From Blastocladiella britannica (Eukaryota > Blastocladiomycota > Blastocladiomycetes > Blastocladiales > Blastocladiaceae), in NCBI GenBank assembly GCA_025349905.2, contig MU624576.1, forward strand, positions 1-49,650: a DNA stretch of 49,650 bases. Direction: 5' to 3'. The translations under genes and the position numbers were made by a program. Positions 1 through 11,706 of this stretch are shown one piece after another (the first letter of the stretch is position 1; each line of letters opens with the position of its first letter). A model generated the notes under the pieces. That model was not told the origin of the DNA, ran no database searches, and saw only the letters and a program-made list of their open reading frames with translations.

Positions 1-103
1 TTTTTTGCACTGGGCGCCAAGTCCGGATCCAGTCTATCCATTACGGTCCGATCCAATCCACGAAAATCAAAAACTAAACGAAACCATAAAATGGATAAAA
101 TAG

Positions 104-3100
104 GTGGAACACACGACCGGCCTGCTGACCACGTTCTTGGTCGAAAAGTTCATTCCGCACGCGTCCGCCGAGGAGCACTACATTTGCATCCAAGCAGTGC
201 GCAACGGCGATCTCATTTACTACTCGACGCAGGGCGGTGTCGATGTGGGCGACGTGGACTCGCACGCCAAGCGGATCCTGGTCCCCGTGCTCGACGCGTA
301 CCCGGCGGCCGCCGTGCACGATACGCTGCTGGCCGGGATCGCGGACACCAGGACGCGCGGGATCGTGGCCGAGTTTGTGACGCGCCTGTATGCGGTGTAC
401 TCGGACTGCCAGTTCACGTACCTCGAGATCAACCCGCTGGTGGTCATGGCCGACGGCAAGATCCACGCGCTCGACCTGGCAGCCAAGATTGACCAGACGG
501 CCGAGTTTGAGTGCGGCACCAAGTGGTCCCGCGCGCTCGGCAGCGCGCCCGAGTTCCGCGTCTCGGCAGCGGTCTTCAGCCCGACGTCGGGCGCCGCCAA
601 CAGCGTCGAGGCCATCACAGGCCCTGCCATGGAGTTCCCGGCGCCGTTTGGCCGCCAGCTCACCCGCGAGGAGGCGTACATTGCCGAGCTCGATGCCAAG
701 ACGGGCGCGTCGCTCAAGCTGACGGTGCTCAACCCGGAGGGCAAGATCTGGACCATGGTGGCCGGCGGCGGCGCCTCGGTCGTGTACTCGGACGCGATTG
801 CCGCCCTCGGGTACGCGCACGAGCTGGCCAACTACGGCGAATACTCTGGCGCGCCGTCGGAGGCGCAGACGTACGAGTACGCCAAGACGGTGCTCGACTT
901 GATGACGCGCGGCCTGCCCCGCACCGACGGCAAGGTCCTCATCATTGGCGGCGGTATCGCCAACTTCACCAACGTGGCATCTACATTCAAGGGCATCACC
1001 CGCGCGCTCAAGGACTTCCAGAAGCTTCTGCAGGCCCACGCGGTGCGCATCTTTGTCCGCCGCGCTGGACCCAACTGGCAAGAGGGACTCAAGCTCGTGC
1101 GCCAGCTCGCGGCTACCCTCAGCATCGAGATGCACGTGTTTGGCCCCGAGACCCACATCACCGCCATTGTTCCGCTCGCGCTCACCGGTACCATGCCCAC
1201 GCTCGGCGTGACGGAGCTCGACGCCCACAACCGCAGCTCGTACGATCCCCTCGGCACCGCCGAGCCCGGTACCACCTCGCCCACGAGCGGCGAATCGACT
1301 GGTGACGTTTCTGCTGCCGCCACTGCGGCCGCCAATGCCTCCTCCACATCAGCCGACAAGAAGCCCGCCAAGGTGACGGTGGGCCCGCGCGGACCCGCGC
1401 ACTTCACCGAGACGCCCACCACCCCCGGCCCGCACAGCGAGCAACCGTTCACGGCCAGCACCCGGTCGTTCGTGTTTGGCATGCAGCCGCGCGCTATCCA
1501 AGGCATGCTCGACTTTGATTTCATGTGCGGCCGGTCGCTGCCGTCGGTGGCGGCCATGATCTACCCGTTCGGCGGGTCGCACGTGCAAAAGTTTTACTGG
1601 GGCACCCAAGAGACACTGGTCTCCGTGTACCCGACGGTTGAGCTGGCGGCCGCCAAGCACCCCGAGGTGGACACGGTCGTCAACTTTGCGTCGTGCCGGT
1701 CCGTGTACTCGTCGACGCTCGACCTGCTCAAGCAAGACCAGATCAAGACCATTGCCATCATTGCCGAGGGTGTGCCCGAGCGCCGCGCCCGCCAGCTCCT
1801 GCACGCGGCCAAGCGCCGCGGCGTGCTCATCATTGGCCCCGCCACGGTCGGCGGCATCAAGCCCGGGTGCTACAAGATTGGCAACACGGGCGGCATGATG
1901 GACAACATTGTCGCGTCCAAGCTGTACCGCGCCGGATCGGTGGCGTACGTGTCCAAGTCGGGCGGCATGTCCAACGAGCTCAACAACATCATCTCGCGCA
2001 CCACCGACGGCGTCTACGAGGGCGTGGCGATTGGCGGCGACCGGTACCCGGGCTCGACGTTCATTGACCACCTGCGCCGGTTCCAGGCCGACCCGAACGT
2101 CAAGATGATGGTGCTGCTGGGCGAGGTCGGCGGCGACGAGGAGTACGCGATTGCCGAGGCGGTGGACAAGGGCACCATCACCAAGCCGGTGGTGGCGTGG
2201 TGCATTGGCACTTGCGCCAAGATGTTCACGACCGAGGTGCAGTTTGGCCACGCGGGTGCGCTCGCCAATTCGGACCGCGAGACGGCCGAGGCCAAGAACC
2301 GCGCGCTCGCGTCCGCCGGCGTGCACGTGCCCCGGACGTTTGAGGAGATGCCGGCGATGCTGTTCAAGGTGTACCAAGACCTGGTCAAGGCCGGAACCAT
2401 TGTGCCCAAGCCCGAGCCCGAGGTGCCGCAGATCCCGCTCGACTACTCGTGGGCGCAGGAGCTGGGCCTGATCCGCAAGCCCGCGGCGTTTGTGTCCACC
2501 ATCTGCGACGACCGTGGCCAGGAGCTGCTGTACGCGGGTATGCCGATCTCGGACGTGTTCAAGCAAAACATTGGCATTGGTGGGGTGGTGTCGCTGCTGT
2601 GGTTCAAGCGGCGCCTGCCCGATTATGCTTGCAAGTTTATTGAGATGGTGCTGATGCTCACCGCCGACCATGGACCCGCGGTCTCGGGTGCGCACAACAC
2701 GATCGTGACGGCGCGTGCCGGAAAGGACCTGGTGTCATCTATCTGTGCTGGTCTGTTGACGATTGGCGAGCGGTTTGGCGGCGCGCTCGATGGCGCCGCC
2801 GAGCAGTTTAGCACCGCTTTTGACCGTGGGCAGACGCCGCGCGAGTTTGTGGACTCGATGCGCAAGCAAAACAAGCTGATTTTGGGCATTGGCCACAAGA
2901 TCAAGTCGCGCACCAACCCGGACCTGCGCGTCGAGATCATCAAGGAGTACGCGCGCAAAAGCTTCCCTGCGACCCCGATCCTGGACTATGCGACCGCGGT
3001 CGAGAACATCACGACCTCCAAAAAAGACAACCTGATCCTGAACGTGGATGGCGCCATTGGTGTGCTGTTTGTTGACCTGCTGCGGTACTCGGGTGCGTTC

Positions 3101-3301
3101 ACGCGCGAGGAGGCCGACGAGGTGCTCAAGATTGGCACCCTCAACGGCCTCTTTGTGCTCGGCCGCTCGATCGGGTTCATTGGCCACTTCCTCGACCAGA
3201 AGCGGCTCAAGCAGGGCCTGTACCGCCACCCGTGGGACGACATTTCGTACCTGGTGGGCAAGGACGAGTCGGCTCGTATTCTTGCGTCGGCGACGAACTG
3301 A
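104..3301 (+). CDS. ACLY: ATP-citrate lyase, single-chain type, 5'-partial (last exon)
   Basis: Cytosolic enzyme that makes acetyl-CoA and oxaloacetate from citrate, CoA and ATP. The exon begins just after an intron acceptor (TAG at 101-103) and reads [19 protein letters not shown], matching about residue 110 of animal ACLY; the first ~100 residues of the ATP-grasp part lie upstream of the window. Visible in order: citrate/ATP-grasp region ([25 protein letters not shown]), a disordered Ser/Thr/Ala linker (about residues 385-450 of this fragment), the CoA-ligase region ([16 protein letters not shown]), the phosphohistidine loop [10 protein letters not shown] (His codon 2249-2251), and the citrate-synthase-like C-terminus ([25 protein letters not shown]). 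Both halves are fused in one chain as in animals and basidiomycetes; ascomycetes split them. About 30 extra residues after [10 protein letters not shown] match my memory of fungal ACL1. No internal introns. The stop is TGA at 3299-3301. Confidence 0.96.
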   Translation: MEHTTGLLTTFLVEKFIPHASAEEHYICIQAVRNGDLIYYSTQGGVDVGDVDSHAKRILVPVLDAYPAAAVHDTLLAGIADTRTRGIVAEFVTRLYAVYSDCQFTYLEINPLVVMADGKIHALDLAAKIDQTAEFECGTKWSRALGSAPEFRVSAAVFSPTSGAANSVEAITGPAMEFPAPFGRQLTREEAYIAELDAKTGASLKLTVLNPEGKIWTMVAGGGASVVYSDAIAALGYAHELANYGEYSGAPSEAQTYEYAKTVLDLMTRGLPRTDGKVLIIGGGIANFTNVASTFKGITRALKDFQKLLQAHAVRIFVRRAGPNWQEGLKLVRQLAATLSIEMHVFGPETHITAIVPLALTGTMPTLGVTELDAHNRSSYDPLGTAEPGTTSPTSGESTGDVSAAATAAANASSTSADKKPAKVTVGPRGPAHFTETPTTPGPHSEQPFTASTRSFVFGMQPRAIQGMLDFDFMCGRSLPSVAAMIYPFGGSHVQKFYWGTQETLVSVYPTVELAAAKHPEVDTVVNFASCRSVYSSTLDLLKQDQIKTIAIIAEGVPERRARQLLHAAKRRGVLIIGPATVGGIKPGCYKIGNTGGMMDNIVASKLYRAGSVAYVSKSGGMSNELNNIISRTTDGVYEGVAIGGDRYPGSTFIDHLRRFQADPNVKMMVLLGEVGGDEEYAIAEAVDKGTITKPVVAWCIGTCAKMFTTEVQFGHAGALANSDRETAEAKNRALASAGVHVPRTFEEMPAMLFKVYQDLVKAGTIVPKPEPEVPQIPLDYSWAQELGLIRKPAAFVSTICDDRGQELLYAGMPISDVFKQNIGIGGVVSLLWFKRRLPDYACKFIEMVLMLTADHGPAVSGAHNTIVTARAGKDLVSSICAGLLTIGERFGGALDGAAEQFSTAFDRGQTPREFVDSMRKQNKLILGIGHKIKSRTNPDLRVEIIKEYARKSFPATPILDYATAVENITTSKKDNLILNVDGAIGVLFVDLLRYSGAFTREEADEVLKIGTLNGLFVLGRSIGFIGHFLDQKRLKQGLYRHPWDDISYLVGKDESARILASATN

Positions 3302-4003
3302 ATGAAATACTCTGTTTTTCCCGCTTACATCACTGTTTTCGATTAATGAATTTCGTGTGGCTGAATCGGCCGAAAAAGGTAAAACTCGAAAAGTCCACAC
3401 GTTTGACGCGAAGACAGGGGGGCGGTGGGGTCGGCATGCTCGCGTCCGTGGTCCGTGCTCCTCCTTTGTATTCCTCCGCCTTGATTTCTCTCTCAACCTG
3501 ACTTTATTATACTATTTTACGTTGCAAAGTCTCAATCAACCGAGCAGGAAGTTTGGTCGTCGTGCTCTTGTTCGCCCTTCAAAAGTGTGTCAACTTTGCC
3601 CCCGCGTTCCACTCCACAAACCACGTGGCGTCAACAGGGCAAGCGAGTGCACCAAGCCCGTCCCTCGACGCCGATTACATTATAGACCTTAGAGACGCTA
3701 GACTGTAATATCACCCATTTTCGCCCTTGCTGGAAGTGCCACACCACCATCCATTCGACCCAGCAGAAACCACAAGGATGATTCTCCATAAATTTCTTGG
3801 GTGCGTTTCATTTTTCCCTCGTTCTTCCGTCTGGCGTCATTGGATTACACCCAGCCAAAAGACGGCAAAAGCAAAAGGAAAGGAGTGTCCGCCTGGCTGG
3901 CCAACATTACGCACTGCGGCACTTTCCGAAACTTGGACGCCGACGCCGACCGTCCGACGCACCTCTAAATATTTACTCATCGGTTTTCCTGCTGAAACAA
4001 TAG
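3302..4003. other. intergenic region downstream of ATP-citrate lyase
   Basis: About 700 bp of lower-GC sequence. I see no conserved protein, tRNA or clear repeat. Short open stretches exist, but none shows a recognisable domain. A 5' exon of the following membrane-protein gene may lie here: a pyrimidine-rich tract with an AG sits just upstream of the first membrane segment, and ATGs occur at 3778 and elsewhere, but no donor/acceptor pair is convincing. It should also hold the 3' UTR of the lyase and the promoter of the next gene. Confidence 0.5.
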
Positions 4004-6601
4004 CGTCGTTCTCTCGCCCACATTTCCCGTCCAGCCCGATGTGGCAGTCGCGGAACTCGTGTTTGATTTGGTCATGCAGCTGACGTCCAGCTACATGCTC
4101 TTTCTCACGTACCGCGCGTTGACGCGGACCGATGACATCTTGTTCTTTGGGTCCATTTGCCTGAACCGGTTTGTGGCCGTGCTCGACACAATCATGCTCT
4201 TGGCGGTCGACAATGCGTCGTCATCGTTCCTGGTCCACTTTTCGTTTGTGCGATCGCTCGTACGGTACCTGGCATTGTGCATCGCTGTCGGCTACATGTC
4301 GCAGCGACGCGTGCTCCGCGCATCGCGACTTGTCCTCCGCACACACGAGGAGCTGCTCAGCTACTTTATTCTCGGCATTGCGATTCTCGCCGTCTTGATC
4401 GGCGGCGGCACCGTCGTGGCCTATTTCGTATCGAGCCTGATTGCCGTGAGCGCCAGCGACTCGCTCCTGGACGCACGCCCCAACGCATCGGCATCAGAGG
4501 TGCTGCGGGCCCAAACGCTTGCCGTATCGGACGTTCCACCCGAGATGTTTGAGGTCATGATGGCCGTCAATTTCCCAGTCATTCACGGCCTGCAGATCCT
4601 GATTGACGGGTTCTTTTACAGTACGTTTTTATTAATTTTGCTCATGTAGCGATCATTGCTCAAAATTAAAGCCAAAAAATAGCCGTGATTTCAGGCATGT
4701 GGGCAACCACCTTCATCAACGTGCGCAAGCTCACGGCACGCAACTGGGCCTTGATTTCGCTGCCGTACCTGGCCACACTTTTGCTGCACTTGCTCGTGAT
4801 GGTGCTCACCGCCATCTCGCGTGCCGGCTCGCCGATCGAATTCGTGGTGGAGCTGGGCCAGTTTGCGTTTGCCGTCGACTGGTACATTTTCATCAACAAG
4901 ACGGAACCGCTTTTGCGCGACGTGCAAGCGACTGAAGTCGACGTCTCAGTCATGTCGTCGCAGTCGGGTGGCTCGGGCGGCGGCAACCGCTCGCGCCAAG
5001 GCAGCCGCGCCCGGCCCGTCATTGTTACTAAGGGCCGCAATCCGCCAAAACGCGAGGTGATTTACCAGAAAAAGTCGCTCCCGCCAACGCCGCTGTCGCC
5101 CACGTCGCTCACGTCCGGAAACGGAATGCCGCTGTCGTCGGCGTCATCCGGTGGTGCCGCTGCCGCTGCGCGCGCAATGGCGGCTCACGAGGACATCTTG
5201 GGCACGGCCGTGCTGCCCACCACCATGATGCCCGCGTCGCAAATGATGGGCATGTCGCCGCCATCGCAGCCGCTCTCACCCGCCCTGTCGCAACCCGCTG
5301 GCGTCTACTTTGCGCGGCCGGCCACGCCCGGAACCACGCCCGGAACCACGCCACAGGGATTGTACGCGTCGCACAAGCACATGCTTGGTGCTGGTCTGTC
5401 CATCAGCCCCAACTCGGGCAAGTCGTTCATGACGGCGCATACGAGCAGCGGTGGTGGATCGCGCGGGTCGGCGTCCATGTCACGTCAGGGGACGGACAGC
5501 AGTACCCGTGGATCCATGGCACCTGAGGTGAGCGAGCAGTACGAGCTGTCCAACTACTACTCAATGGATAGAAAGGAACCGTCGCCGCCGCAACAACAAC
5601 AACAGCAGCAACCGCAAAAACAACAACACCAGAGGCAACTCTCGTCGTCGTCGTTTACCAAGCCAGCGACATCCCCACTACCGATCGCAGCCGGGTCCGA
5701 TCCCGCGTGGCGCTTCCTGTCGTCGCTGCAATCCTCGCAACAGCTGCTGGCGTCCGAGGACGACGCTGGCCAGTACCACGCTGGTCTTGCCCTCGGCGAC
5801 GATGGAGCGACCAGTGTGGCCGGCGTCTCGGGGTCGACGGTCATGGGACCACTTTCGCGCGAGAGCATGATGGGACGACGTTCCGTTCCCCTCGCCACTC
5901 CGGAACCAGCAGCAGTAGCAGCAGTAGCGACGGCGACCGCGGCGGTGCCGGCTGGGGCGGCGGTCCCACCCACGTACGATTCATTTGAGGTGGAGGAGTA
6001 CATTGAGCTCTCGGACACGGCCGGGTCGCGCGAGCGGCCGTCGCGGCGGTCCACGTCCGACTTCACCGTGCACGCGTACTCGACTATGCCCGCCACCGTC
6101 AGCACCGTCTCGAGCCCTCCGCTTCCTCGCGATGCGGCGGCCGCAGCCGCGGACGTGCTGCTCCGTGCCTCGGGCACTCAGCCCTTGTCGCCCCAACGCC
6201 AGGCCTACGTCCAACTGCAGCAGCAACAGCACCAGCAACCAGCGGCCCTGTTCCCTCTCCCACAGCAATTGCCCGCGCCACCTGAGTACCAGGCAGCCGA
6301 GGACCGCTGGCGTCGTGCGCGCGCTGAGTGGGAGGCCAATACCGCTGCTGGCGACGCAGCCGAATCTGGGCAGCTGGCGCGGCCGCCGCACACGATGGCT
6401 CTGGGCCGGGCCGCCGCCGAGGGAGACACGGTGTTGGTCCTGGACGACGGAGATGTACCCTTGCGGTCGCCGTCGGGAGTACCGCTGGCTCCGTTCGAGG
6501 TGGCCGAGGAGCGCTGGCGCCGCGAGCGCGCCGAGTGGGACCGGAAGCAGCTCGAGGCCGTCCGCGCCGAGGCCCAAAACGCACGCCGGGGCATCCCGTG
6601 A
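4004..6601 (+). CDS. multi-pass (about seven-helix) membrane protein with long low-complexity cytosolic tail
   Basis: Not assigned to a family. The 5' end is uncertain: the reading frame is open from 4004 after a TAG acceptor, but the first in-frame ATG is 4074. One intron fits well, 4621-4694 (GTACGT...TCAG), joining GFFY to SMWATTFINV. The first ~270 residues hold about seven hydrophobic segments, for example LVMQLTSSYMLFLTYRAL, YFILGIAILAVLIGGG and LISLPYLATLLLHLLVMVL. The remaining ~550 residues are Ser/Pro/Gln/Ala-rich with Q-runs near 5590-5640 and 6220-6240. Two near-copies of an AExRWRRxRAEW motif occur in the tail, at about 6297-6330 and 6504-6540; the second is near the C-terminus. 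The layout resembles a receptor with a signalling tail, but I see no diagnostic GPCR motif. Product is about 817 aa from ATG 4074. Confidence 0.7.
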
Positions 6602-7079
6602 TTCTTTTTTTTTTTCCTATACCATCCCCAATACACACGGCTGGGGAGAGTCGGAATAAAATCCGGCGGAGAACAGTCAAAAAGCTTCAGGATGAACAGG
6701 GCAAGAAACTATCCGCAGGAAACTGGAACATCACCCAGAATCCGCCAAACTTTTTCCTTTGGATTGTTGCCTGGTCAAAGCCGTTGCCGCTCCTGGATTC
6801 CCTTGGATTTTTTCTTCATTTTCCTCAGGAATCGGACTTGATCACCTTTTCCAGTGGACTTGCAACGCTTTTCCAACGGAATTTGGCTCCAAAATCCAGC
6901 CGAATCTGAATCCAATTTCCAAAATCACCACTTACATATATATACTTTTCTTTTAACAAATACTCGGTCTCGATCATATCCAAAACCCGCTCGAACTTGA
7001 TTGCACACAAAAGAAACCTATACAAAAGAAATAAAAGAAATAAACATGTTGGCCATATGCTCGTTCGCAAGATAGTACT
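6602..7079. other. AT-rich spacer upstream of the Fanzor-like gene, with an imperfect inverted repeat
   Basis: About 480 bp, markedly more AT-rich than the neighbouring genes. It contains GGAATTTGG (6878-6886) facing CCAATTTCC (6912-6920), with the internal arms TTGGCT/AGCC-GAA, so a hairpin of about 43 nt is possible. I searched it by eye for the missing N-terminal half of the Fanzor protein and found no GC-rich coding stretch. It probably holds the 3' UTR of the upstream membrane-protein gene and possibly the left end of the Fanzor element, but I recognise no terminal inverted repeat or target-site duplication. Confidence 0.45.
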
Positions 7080-8453
7080 TTGAATTGGGGTGAGTGTGAT
7101 TTCATAACCCAGACAAAATTTGACCATGGCACCGACGAGGAGCGCATGGCGGCGATTGCGGAGCGCGTGTTCGGGTATGTTTATTCCTCTATTCTATTTT
7201 GTTTTGTGCATTTTTTCCTGACGCCCCCTTCCCAATCCGGCCACAGCTTCAGGAAGCTGATCGGGTCGGATCCGGGTGCGACCAAGGCGCAGTCGCTGGT
7301 GATCGTGGAGACCGACGGCACGTCGAGGGATCGCGCGCTCTCGCGGAAGGAGTACAGCCACGGGTGCGGCAACAACATCGCGAACGCCAAGCGCAAGGCG
7401 TTGGAGGCCAGGTCGCCCGAGATCAAGGCCATCAACGCCCGCATGCCGTCGCTTCAGGTCCCGACGATGGCGGCGATCGTCGACCTGTTCAAGTACCGGT
7501 GGGGCCACGCCATGGCTCTGCGCAACTTCTACCACGCTCCCATCCAAGCGCGCATCAAGCATCGGAACGAAGTGCAGCGGAAGCAATTCCAGGAGAAGTT
7601 TGTGCGGAGCCTTGCGCCCGAGTGCCAGACGCCATGCGAGCGGGTCGGCGTGATCGTGGTGACGGGCGACTCGGGTCGGTTCGCGTCGCTTCGCGGTTTT
7701 GCGCCGGCAGCGGTGGGCTGGTTCGAGCCCACGTGCCTCCGCCGCGGGTACACGGTCGTCCGGATGGACGAGTACCGGACATCCAAGCTCTGTTGTGGGT
7801 GTCACAACATCCTGGAGACCGTGCCCGGGAGCCCGTGGGGGACGCGTGCATGCTCCACGTGCCGTTACATTGTCGATCGTGACGCGAACGCAGCTCGCAA
7901 CATGGTCGCCTTGTTCCTGCACATGGAGCTGCACGGTGGTGCGCGACCAGCCCGATTCGCGCGCGACCAGAAGCCGCCCGCCGCGCGTCCTCGCCTCGAC
8001 AAGTGGCGCGCCATCAAGAGGCCCCGCATCGAGTGGAGCACCTTGGTGGGGTGCCCCAAGACCCACTCGCGCCCCGCCCTCAAGAAGGCGCTCCGCTCGC
8101 AGCGGAAGGAGCTCGCCCTGGCCAAGGAGATTCCTGGTGCGGCCACCGCCGTCGAGAGGGCCGCTGCCGTCGAGAAGGCCGCCGCCATCAAGAAGGTGAT
8201 CAAGGGCCCTCTCGACGCGCTCAACGTGTTCAGGGACCACCACCGCAAGCAGTGGGCGGCCCTGGTCGATGAGTGCGAGGAGGGCGAGCGGCCGCTCAAT
8301 GTTCGCAGGCACGAGACCGAGGCGGACATGGAGGGGTGTCGCCGAGGCCTCTGCACCAGTGACGGCAGTGGTGGGGGTATAGCTTTTTCTTTTTTCTTCC
8401 ACCCCAAACCCCCTTCTACCTTCCAACTGGGCTTATACCCCACCCTCTCTTGA
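7080..8453 (+). CDS. Fanzor1-like (TnpB-related) RNA-guided DNA endonuclease, N-terminally short
   Basis: Eukaryotic relative of TnpB/Cas12. RuvC-I is LIGSDPGATKAQ (Asp codon 7269-7271), followed by LSRKEYSHGCG, a signature I associate with Fanzor1. RuvC-II region: VIVVTGDSGRF. Then MDEYRTSKLCCGCH (Glu codon 7770-7772), a zinc ribbon with CxxC pairs near 7793-7801 and 7850-7862, and RuvC-III VDRDANAARNM (Asp codon 7881-7883). An intron at 7175-7246 (GTATGT...ACAG, 72 nt) joins ERVFG to FRKLIGSDPG. The frame is open upstream to 7080 but the first in-frame ATG is 7146, giving about 411 aa. Known Fanzor1 proteins carry a long WED/REC region before RuvC; here only about 15-40 residues precede it, so this copy looks 5'-truncated or has unseen exons. 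After RuvC-III comes a ~150-residue basic, Ala-rich extension not expected for the family. Codon use matches the host, so it is not a very recent arrival. Confidence 0.85.
   Translation: MNWGECDFITQTKFDHGTDEERMAAIAERVFGYVYSSILFCFVHFFLTPPSQSGHSFRKLIGSDPGATKAQSLVIVETDGTSRDRALSRKEYSHGCGNNIANAKRKALEARSPEIKAINARMPSLQVPTMAAIVDLFKYRWGHAMALRNFYHAPIQARIKHRNEVQRKQFQEKFVRSLAPECQTPCERVGVIVVTGDSGRFASLRGFAPAAVGWFEPTCLRRGYTVVRMDEYRTSKLCCGCHNILETVPGSPWGTRACSTCRYIVDRDANAARNMVALFLHMELHGGARPARFARDQKPPAARPRLDKWRAIKRPRIEWSTLVGCPKTHSRPALKKALRSQRKELALAKEIPGAATAVERAAAVEKAAAIKKVIKGPLDALNVFRDHHRKQWAALVDECEEGERPLNVRRHETEADMEGCRRGLCTSDGSGGGIAFSFFFHPKPPSTFQLGLYPTLS
8370..8444 (+). repeat. inverted repeat / hairpin at the 3' end of the Fanzor-like gene
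   Basis: GGTGGGGGTATAGC (8370-8383) faces GCTTATACCCCACC (8431-8444). The arms pair over 13 base pairs with one bulge on each side, around a pyrimidine-rich loop of 47 nt. The structure spans the last codons and stop of the Fanzor reading frame. In described Fanzor and TnpB loci the guide RNA scaffold overlaps the 3' end of the nuclease gene, so this is a candidate part of such an RNA. That role is inferred, not shown. Confidence 0.5.
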
Positions 8454-9062
8454 TTCGCCTTTCCTTTTGGCAAACCTGTACAGCAGTAGTACAGGATCGA
8501 GATCACGTTGTTTCAGCTCTTCCCATTTCCTTGGATTTCCGGATTGGTTGTGACAGGCGTGCAATACACTAGACTGCTTTTTTTTTTTGCGGCGTTTGTA
8601 TGCACAACCTTCCCCTTTGGGAAAGCGCCGCGTCCTCAAGCAACGACAATTTGTTAATCATGCCAGTCCCTTGAATTATTCTCCTTAGCTGGCTGGTTCA
8701 TTCTATTATATTCGCGAGTAATAATCACTTTTTTACTTTTGACTTGCACTCGTTGTGCATTTGCGAAAGCGCCGTCACCACCAACGAATCCAATTGTCAA
8801 ATTCGAAGCGATCGCCGCTCTATTTCTTTACGACTTCGAAAGACACCAAAGATAGCACTGCTTGCTGCCTTGCGGAATGGTCCGTATGCCCGTTTTCAAT
8901 TTTCTTTTTACAGTGTGCGCTGCCGCCTGCGCGCGTCTCCAAACTCTCGAAGCGCAACTCTTAAAAAAATAATGGTGGAGAAAAGTCGAGTGTGCGCTCT
9001 CGAATCGACCCGTGCACGCGATCCGTGTAATGCAACAGAGCAAAGTGAAATTTACTCACAAA
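8454..9062. other. spacer between Fanzor-like gene and kinase: candidate structured guide-RNA region
   Basis: About 600 bp without a protein gene. It holds an exact 7-bp hairpin (8475-8495: CCTGTAC, 7-nt loop, GTACAGG), a 40-bp sequence repeated at 45354-45393 (8522-8561), a T-run (about 8578-8588), and a compound hairpin at 8589-8631. In the last, GCGGCG (8589-8594) pairs with CGCCGC (8626-8631) and encloses TTCCC-CTTT-GGGAA (8610-8623). The rest, 8640-9062, is AT-rich and presumably the kinase promoter and 5' UTR. The run of hairpins next to a Fanzor gene fits a guide-RNA scaffold and element end, but no transcript evidence is available. Confidence 0.5.
8522..8561 (+). repeat. 40-bp dispersed repeat, copy 1
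   Basis: This 40-bp stretch (starting CCCATTTCC and ending ACAGGCGTG) is identical, base for base, to the reverse complement of 45354-45393. Similarity stops abruptly on both sides. It lies 68 bp after the stop codon of the Fanzor-like gene, between two hairpins. It is most likely part of a mobile-element end or scaffold; a shared regulatory element is the alternative. Confidence 0.85.
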
Positions 9063-11579
<2,517 letters not shown>

Positions 11580-11706
11580 GCATCCCTTTTTTTTGACGTT
11601 GGCGCATCTCGTTGCAGATGATGCCATGGCGACTTGAGAAAATTTAAAAGGTTTTTCACAATTCCCCCCCCCTTTCGCCGCACTGTTACCGCAACAGAAA
11701 CAGTAA

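Noticed and set aside
3778..3960. Possible 5' exon of the membrane protein gene (including a WLANITHCGTFRNLD-like reading)
   Set aside because: No donor and acceptor pair gives a clean in-frame join; left as uncertain in the gene entry.
6797..6807. CCTTGGATTT word upstream of the Fanzor-like gene matching part of the 40-bp repeat
   Set aside because: Only 10 bp; expected by chance in this much AT-rich sequence, so not called as a paired element end.
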